This document shows, piece after piece, positions 10,272 through 19,200 of a stretch of 64,000 bases of DNA. Below the pieces are notes generated by a model. It was not told where the DNA came from and ran no database searches. It saw only the letters and a list, made by a program, of their open reading frames with translations. The DNA comes from Echinometra lucunter (Eukaryota > Echinodermata > Echinoidea > Camarodonta > Echinometridae). The stretch covers positions 1-64,000 of the forward strand of contig JAPZVO010000109.1 of NCBI GenBank assembly GCA_029962745.1, given 5' to 3'. Each line of letters opens with the position of its first letter. Positions within the stretch are counted from its first letter, which is position 1. Both the position numbers and the translations under genes were made by a program.

Positions 10272-13200
10272 ATGTTATCATTATCATTATCATTATCATT
10301 TATGTACTGTGCTTTTCCCAGATTTGCCCAAAGTGCTTACAACAAGAAAAAGAATATGTTAAAGTATAAATTGAAATTTTGCAGTCTTAAAACTTTGGAT
10401 TGGAAAATATAAATGCTTTAAGTCCCTTTTTAAATGAAGAGACAGATGGTGATTGCCCGAGTGTCAGAAGTAACCTATTCCAATATTTGGAAGCAGTTGC
10501 AGTAAAAGTCCTATCTCCAGCCAATTTCTGTGTGATTCTATAGCCATCAGAAATTGTTGTCAGCATCCATGAATGACTCAAATAAAAAGAGAAACAGCCC
10601 AAAATGAAATTCTAACATGTGGTACACCATATTTGAAGCCATGTTAATTTGTGACATTATAATCAGGATAAATAAATAAATTTGGATTTTATGTCAGTTT
10701 CTTCAAAAATTGTCATGAAAATTTTTATTGTATTATGTCATATTTTTATTGATTCATAATTTCAAAAGGAAAATAAAAATGTTATTTATTTTTCCAAATA
10801 AAATATAACTTGAAAAAGCCTGATCAACATTCATTATTTTCAGGCTCTATCTAATTGCACTCTATTCAGAAAAAAAAAAAAAACTTAATATATTTTTCTT
10901 TTTGAAATATGACACGATTATAACATTTAACATATATTTCTCAATAATTTTGAAGGAAATGACTTAAAATGCCATTTTATTTCTCTATCTTGATCATGAT
11001 TTCACGAGTTGATATAGCTTTAATGTATGGCGTCCCATACATTAGAATTTCATTTTGGGCTGTTTCTCTTTCTATTTGAGTAATTCATGAATGCTGACAA
11101 CCATTTCAGATGGCAACAGAATTCTCCAAAGAACAAAATAAATCCAGGTATGCAAGTTTATTTAGTATATTTTGGAGCTTCCTGATTTCCACACCTTTTC
11201 CCACCATGCATATTGCTTGTTGCCAGAACTTTATCACACAGTTTTTCCTTGAAATCTCATTATGTATTCATTTTGTATTTTTTTTTTTTTGTTTCCAGAA
11301 AATGAAGTTGATCTTGAAACTTTGAAACTTCTATCAAATGACCAAGACAGTGTCAAGGAACTTATTCCCAAAGTGGGGGTACGTGTGAGGTTCATGGGAC
11401 GCCTCAAGCAATACCTCGAAAGCTTGGCTCTTGGTCCTGCAGATCAAGACAGAGTTGAAGATTCAGAGGATCAAGATATGGATTCAGATTTAGAAGATCC
11501 AGATGTACATGTAGCTTCAGAACCAGATGAAGAAGCACAAGATGTGAGTTTGCACAATCTGTACACATGTTTTAAGTGTTACAAGAGATTAAGTGGATTA
11601 TTGCACCTCTTTTCACATCATCGCTATATCCACAACATGCACTTAAATACGCCAGTGAAAATAGTTTGTCTTTTGTGTCATTCAACATATGGTGTGTATA
11701 GAACATATAAAAGACATATGCAAGTTCAGCATCCCGATAAATTGGTTGCCTGTGATCAAATTCAACAGAAAAATGCTGCTGTTGCTGTTGATCTCCAGGA
11801 TGAAAATCATGTGGATGTTGATTCGGAATTTAGTGGCGTTGATTCTAATGATGAGCCAGATGAAGTTGACAGTGAGCCAGATGAAATTGATGACCAAGAT
11901 TTGACATTTGCATTGGCAGCTTTAATTGCACGGATGAAAAAGAGGGGAGTACCAACATCTAGCATGCAAGACATGACCTGCCATGTACAAGACATGGTTT
12001 CGAAGCACATAAGTCATATGCAACAAACAATATCAACCTTACGGGACAAGTTTAATAGTGGAAGTCTTGATGAATTGTCATTTGAAGAAGCAAGCCAAGC
12101 ATGTAACTTAATTGGGAAGCCATTTGAAAACCTCAGCTCAGAGTATAAACAAGAGAAGTATTTGATCAAAAAGGGAGCACTTGTACTACCAGTTGACAAA
12201 GTCTTAGGGTATGAAACAAAATCCAAGCTAAATAAGTCAGGGAGAATGCTTCAAGTGCGCAAACCAGTAAAGTTTCAATACATCCCATTGTCAGATCTGG
12301 TAAAAGCTTATCTTGAGCAGCCAGGGATGATGCAGGCAATTTTGTCATACAACAAAGAAGAAGATGAAAACATTTTGGAGTCATATAGAGATGGTCAGTT
12401 CTTTACAGAAACTTTTACTGAAGCAAATGAAGAAGCACTTGTATTTCCTATTCTGATCTACAGTGACGATTATGAGCCAGCCAATCCACTAGGTCCAAGA
12501 AGAGGCCAACATAAATTAAGTGCATTTTATATGCAGTTTCTTAATATTCCAAGGAAACTTCAAAGTAATCTTGATCATATATTGTTGGTGGCACTTGCGG
12601 AAACAAAACTGGCCTCCAAATATGGCATTGATGCAATTCTCAAAGTACTAGTTGATGACTTGCAAAAGATGTATGATGATGGGGTGTATATCAACAGTCC
12701 TAATGAGTTCCAAGGACATGTTAAGCCCAAGCTGTTTCAGATCTGTGGGGATAACTTAGGTGTACATCAACTTCTGGGGTTTGCTGGTGGCTTCACTGCT
12801 AACTTCCCATGTCGGGAGTGCAAGGCTCCAAGAGAACTATGTCAAGAACAAGAAGAGGAAGATGGAGGTCTAATAAGAAATATGGAGAATTTTGCTAGAG
12901 ATGTGGAGATTGGTAACCTTTCTGAAACCGGAATTTCCAGAGATGGTGTATTGAATGAATTGAGCTACTACCATGTAGTATTGAATGCTATGTTTGATTC
13001 AATGCATGACTTCCTGGAGGGTGTGATTCCCATGGAAGTTAAATTGGTGATCAACTCTCTGATTGATGAAGGCCGCTTTACATTACTTGAACTCAATAGT
13101 AGGATTGCATCATTCAGTTACGGTTTTGTAGACAAGCAGAATCAGCCAAATCCAATATCAGCTGCATCATTAGCAAAGCCAAAGGGGCCTACTGGACACA

Positions 13201-16200
13201 CAGCTTCACAAATGCTGTGCTTGTTTACTTATCTTCCACTTATAATAGGGGATAAGGTAGATGAAGATGAGGTCTGTGATGTTTGGGAATTACTGTTAAT
13301 TCTTCTTGACATATATAAAACAATAACAGCACGTAGTATTAGTAAGGAGGCTACCTTCCTACTGAAAGCCCAGATCAGAGAACATCACCACTTGTTTAAG
13401 GAAATTTTTCCTGAGTATCCTCTTACACCAAAGCAGCATCACATGATACATTACCCAAGAGCAATACAGTTACTTGGCCCTCTCTCACCATTCTCATCAA
13501 TCCGGTTTGAAGGTAAACACAAACCGTGCAAAACATATGCAAAGATGTCATCAAATTACATAAACATATCAAAAACTGTTGCAAAGAAGCATCAAGTAGG
13601 TCAGAGTTATGCCTTCCTGCTGAAGCAAAATGTTATGCTCAGAGGAGTAGAGGTCTTTGATCAAGAATTTGTTCAACCAGCAAGCTTGCTTGATGCAGAG
13701 GAGGTATATGCATTGCTTGAATGTCCTATCGATGAAAGTATAATAATGGCTGCTGCTGTGGAGGCTAATGGATACAAGATCAGACCAGAATCTGTCATAA
13801 TTACTGGATGGAATGAAGAATATCCCGAATTCGGAAAAGTAGAACATATTGTTCTAAGGGACTCTACCATCAAGTTGGTAATTCAGCCATGGACAACTTT
13901 ACGCTTCCGTCGTCATTACCATAGCTATGCAGTTAATACAGCTCCTGGCACTGGACTCACATTGAAAAATTTGGAAGAATTGAACGACTTCAGACCAGTA
14001 CATGCAGTGAAGTCTTATTGCGAGACAGATGGAAATAGCTACATTGCTGTACGAAACAATCTTGTGTAGGACAAGTCTGCATTTTCTGTATGTATTAGGT
14101 GGGTAATATATTTAAACCCTGCTGACAGGGTTCAAATTCGGCTGTATGCTGTATTTAATGCTCCACATTTTGAAGCAACTGCTACACAAAATTGGTCTTG
14201 TACAATATGTATAGCATTTTTTCCAATGGTAAAATATAGGCCTACATGTTAAAGCAACAAATTGATAACTGAGAACTGCTATACAATTTTTTTAGCCGAA
14301 TTTGAACCCTGCCTGCCAATCAAGAAGTCAATACAAATGTGCAATGTCAATCTTGCAAGTGGTTAATTCAACATAAAGACAAATGCATAAATGTGCTTTG
14401 TTTAATTTCTCAAACACCAAGTGATACATGTATGGCTTATAACTCATCTCATTTAGGCTGAATTCAGAATGTGGGGTGTGAATGAACAGGATTCATACTT
14501 GTACATATCATTTTGGGCAAACAGGATTCATTTCCACAATGCTATGAATGAATCCCTAAGGCTGCAGGCATGAGATAATTGAAATTTTTCATGCATCTCC
14601 CTTCCCAATTTCTCAGTATATTCAGGATTTTTAGATAACTCAATCAGCCTATTTAATTTTTCTGTTATATGCATTTACTTCCCAGGATAATGTAATTGCA
14701 GTGGTTGCGCATACTATCCCAAGTTCAACAAAGAGGCCAACACAAAATGTGTCCTCCAGTGATGAGTCCATGTCTGAGCGGAAAGTGGAGAAACTCGGTC
14801 AGGTGCCTGTAACTATTGAGTAATATGTGCTCTCAAAATCACATTATTTTGTTGTAAATCGGCATATGTTTGTTTAATCGTCCAGCATTTCCTTCAGAAT
14901 CAATTAAGACTTCTATTTGAATAGTAATTTGATCATCATTAACTCCTGCTAGTCATTCCGGCTTTGGCATTGTGATCAGACCTAATAAAAAATCAAAGAT
15001 TTTTTCCGAAAAAAAAGAGGTGGAGTCTGTCATAGAGTCTTGTTAGAAATTGACAAGGGAGACAAAAAAAGATACTAAAGGGCATAACATTTTCAGGTCG
15101 TTTGTTGCTTCTCCTAAATTAACAATGATGGAAATATTATACATGTGTGTAAGCTATGTTAACAACTATTTGCACCTTTTGGCATGTAAAGCATTATAAT
15201 GAAAGTGTGGCAATTTTCATTTTATAGCCAAAAGGTATCTCCAGCCGAGAAGGAAAGAAACAGAAGCGCTTGTTTGTAAGTATAGATCCTATACTGTGTG
15301 AATCACCAAAAAAAATATATTTTATTTTATTTTTACTATTACAAGAATCATAGAAAATTGTGTTATTGTGCTCATTATAGAAAAATAATAGAGAGAAAAA
15401 AATGTTTGTCCTCCATTGCAAACCCCCTATATTGATTTTTTTTTACTGTACAAATACATACTAAATTTTTAATTGCAGACATTTCCCTTATTTGTAATTT
15501 GCTCAACTTAAAATACATTTTAGAAGTTATAAGACAAACATTTACACAGACAATGTTAAACTATACCGGAAAAGAAGTATACTTTATGTCATATAAACTG
15601 TTGAACCTGTTAAGTATAGTTTATCAGTTACATTTTTTTTACGCCTTAGTGTTTGATGTTACTGCTCAGGGCCGGTTGGTAACTACCCTTTTCACATAGA
15701 TCTGCATACTTGTATCACCACAGGGTCTTTGTTCCTGTCTTGTTCATATTCAAGGCATCCTGTTGTATCAGTTGGTGATTCTTGATGTGTTTTGTTTCCT
15801 TGTCCGTTGAACTCAGCTATAAATGATACATCATGAACATGACACTTAATATACCGGGTACTTTTGTAGCACAATACCGGTACCAAAAACCTAACGGTAC
15901 CAAGAACAAAGTTTATTTTCAACAAATCTAAGTCTAACTTTGTGTGTTCTTTGACTTTTGGGAGAACCTAGGGGTGAAGCTAAAGAGAGTAAATTATTCT
16001 TAACTTTAAAGCATGTATGCTTGGAAACATTTCATATCAGAATTCAGTGTGCTGATTGTGTAGCTATCGATTGTTGCATGCACTGGTTGTGCAGGTACAA
16101 ACAAATTGAATTCAATTTACTGTATGCCACAAATTTTCCAGATCTATTAATAATTAATTTTCCATTTGTAATCCATATTACAGGACATCAGAGGCATTAT

Positions 16201-19200
16201 TTCCAAAGTCTATAGGGGCCCTGAGACAATGAAACTGATGGATAAAAACAAAATGGCAACAACAAAGGAACGCAGAGTGATAGTTCCAGCTCTGGTCAGT
16301 CACTTGATGGAAAGATTTGATGAAAAGTAAGTATTTGATTGTAGCATGAGATGCTCAAGAAAGCCTAAAAAAGCAAGAACTTTCATATATTTTGATCTTA
16401 CATTTTCATGTCATATCATGTTGTGACCATGCAAAAGTTGTGGAATATGTAGACGTTTCTAATAAATAGAGTGCATGTAGCAGTGAAATAGGAATGGATG
16501 GATCAGGACCATAGACAGGGTTGTTTCACTGGGGGGGGGGGGGGGGGGGGGGGGGGGGGTACGTACCTTTTCCCCTGGAATTAATTAATTATTTGGACTG
16601 CCTGTTTAATAAAGACGGAAAACGTGCCCCAAAGTAAACCCGATGTTTGAGAGTTAATCATTCTATCTTTTGCAGACCATCAGCTAACCATAAAGCAGCA
16701 ATGGCACAGGAAATCATTGATGAATTCCCATACACCAAGGATCCCAATGGAGTCACTGGATATGTAAGTTTATCTATGTTTTACTTATCAAACATTTGTA
16801 ATTGTATAAGTGTTGTTATTTTTTTCCTGTGGTGGCATGAACTAGTTAATTCATTTCTCTTGTTGAGTGAAAACATAGCTGGTTTGTGAATGATAAAATA
16901 TTTTTCCTCTATACAAAAATTTCACTAAGCATATAGTAGTGGTCTGTTTGTCTTTATGTTTGAAGCTGGAGACTTGTCCTGCATAGCAGATCTTAAAAGT
17001 ATTTTCCATGAGTCCGATGTACGTTTGAAGGTGGTGGTTGTCTTGTCTAGTTACAGAAGCTTAGTAGTGAGGCACTTGTTCTGAAGCGTACATCAGAGTT
17101 TTATTCTGCAATTGCACTTTTTTGTAGATAAGGTGTAATGGTTTTGTGAATCACTCTTGGTGAGGGTACCTGTAGCTTTCTTGTGCTATTAACATTACAT
17201 GTAGGCATACAACTATAGCTGAGCTTAATGGTGCTCCTTGTTGAGGAGTTTGTGTAGAACATGCCCTGGTGGGAAGCATTTGTGAATAAGACTAAATAAT
17301 TTTTTACCAAGGTCGGTTGCAATGCTTTCACTGTATGGTGGATTAAACCAAGTAATTTTTCTAGATCGCTTTCTGCTTTGTTTCTGATGGCGGATGGTTG
17401 CTGTGCTTGTGGACATATAGTGGAATATTGTTGTCTTTCATTAATAGGATCCCCTATTTGAGTTCAAACTGATGTCCAGGAAGTCCACAGATTTCTTCTT
17501 TGCTTCAATTGTTATGCAAAGGTTGTTTTTCACGAAGATTGTTCATATTTCTTATTTTATTAATTCTACTCGGCGAACTGTTTTGCTTCAAATATCTAGT
17601 CCGTTGTCTATATTGAGGTCTACATTGATATTAAGGTCCAAAGAATGAAAAGGTCAAGCAGCTCACATGTCTTGAATCCATCATAACTTCCCATGGTGAC
17701 GTCGAAGTTGAAATTATTGTGCTTACACCATGGTGTGTCCTTATTGTAGAGAAGTTAGAGAACGGATCGTTTGGCACGGCGATCCGTTCTCTACAATCTC
17801 TTACTCTGTAATGTTGTTGAATCCAGATGCATAGTCCCAAGGCATTGTTCAGCAAGTCTTCTGCTTCTCCGATTGAGGGGTAGAAGTCACATACGTGCTA
17901 TACAAGTAGCTAGGTAGCAGCCCATGTGGCACGGCGATCCGTTCTCTACAATCTCTTACTCTGTAATGTTGTTGAATCCAGATGCATAGTCCCAAGGCAT
18001 TGTTCAGCAAGTCTTCTGCTTCTCCGATTGAGGGGTAGAAGTCACATACGTGCTATACAAGTAGCTAGGTAGCAGCCCATGTGGCTAATATTTTTAGAAG
18101 TTGAGCTACAAACCAACTACTTTTTTTCCGGTTTTATTCCTGTTTACTAGTTTGTAAGTGATTAGGCATAAGAAAATTTGTTCAATCACTTTCCCTGTCG
18201 GCCTCCTAAGATAACTACTGAGTTTGTATGGGTTGTTTTATTTACAGGAATTGTGGTACATCAGAGGAAAACAAGGAAGGCCTGCCAGAGGATGCTTGGA
18301 ACATCACCTGCGTTACAAACGTCCCTCTTTGAATGCTGCCAATCCTGACTCAGACAAAGTTAAGAAAGCTCGAATGGATGAGAAGGAGGAGAAGGAGAAG
18401 AAACCGGCAAAAGCAAATGTTACTGATGACATCTCAGGTAATTACTCAGAAAATAAACATTATATTCATGAATTCATGCACAAAGATTATAAAAAAAAGG
18501 GCTTGGAATCTTCAACATCTTGTGTAACGTTGTGGCAAATCTGCCATATTGCATTTTCATCCATGGGTGCTAAAATAGTGAACCCTTTGTACATGGGGCC
18601 TTGACTCTTAGCTACTTATGATTGATTGTGTTTCTAAAAGAAGATAATGTGTCTATTATGTCTTGTTCCTTTTAGGTTCTAGATGTTCTCACTGAGAGTT
18701 GTTACACTTCTTTTCTCCTTATGTTTGAAGCTTGCAGTGTGTCCATTGTAGCACGTTTTTAAAGTGTTTTCCTTATTATTTTTCTAGAACAAGAGGATAA
18801 AGATGAGGTTGCGTGGCTAAGACACAACTCCCAACCAGAAGGGACAGTAGCAGCAAAGATGAAGCGAACTGCACATAGAAGATTCCAGTGGATCAGGGAG
18901 GGAGAACCAAGACCAACAACTTTGATGATTTTGGATAAATACCCTAGACTTTTGGATGCAGGAATGGTAAGGAGGTCTAAATTAAATTTTATGGGCTAGG
19001 ACATGCCACATTCTGTGATTTTTTTTGTTACAAACTACACCGACTGAGTAAAATTTATGTATAGTCTACATTAATTTAATCAGATCATTGAATAAAATTT
19101 GTATCAGTGGGCACCCTGAAAATCCTGAAATCAACACACCTTTGTGGTTTGGGCACTAAATTAATCTGTATACGATTATCTTTTCAGTAGTACGAAATTG

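Noticed and set aside
11110..11147. ATG followed by a donor-like AG|GTATGC, as a first exon for the 11299 exon
   Set aside because: Joining it to 11299 gives an immediate stop (phase 2 instead of 1), and the ATG lies in a LINE-derived inverted repeat. Exon 7986-8049 joins in phase and completes the SAM domain.
11262..11298. Start of the 935-codon frame at 11262
   Set aside because: These codons are the polypyrimidine tract and acceptor of intron 1 (a T run then TTTCCAG); the F-rich peptide is not coding.
17225..17416. A minus-strand gene in intron 6
   Set aside because: It is one fragment of a Penelope-like reverse transcriptase copy with stops and frameshifts on both sides.
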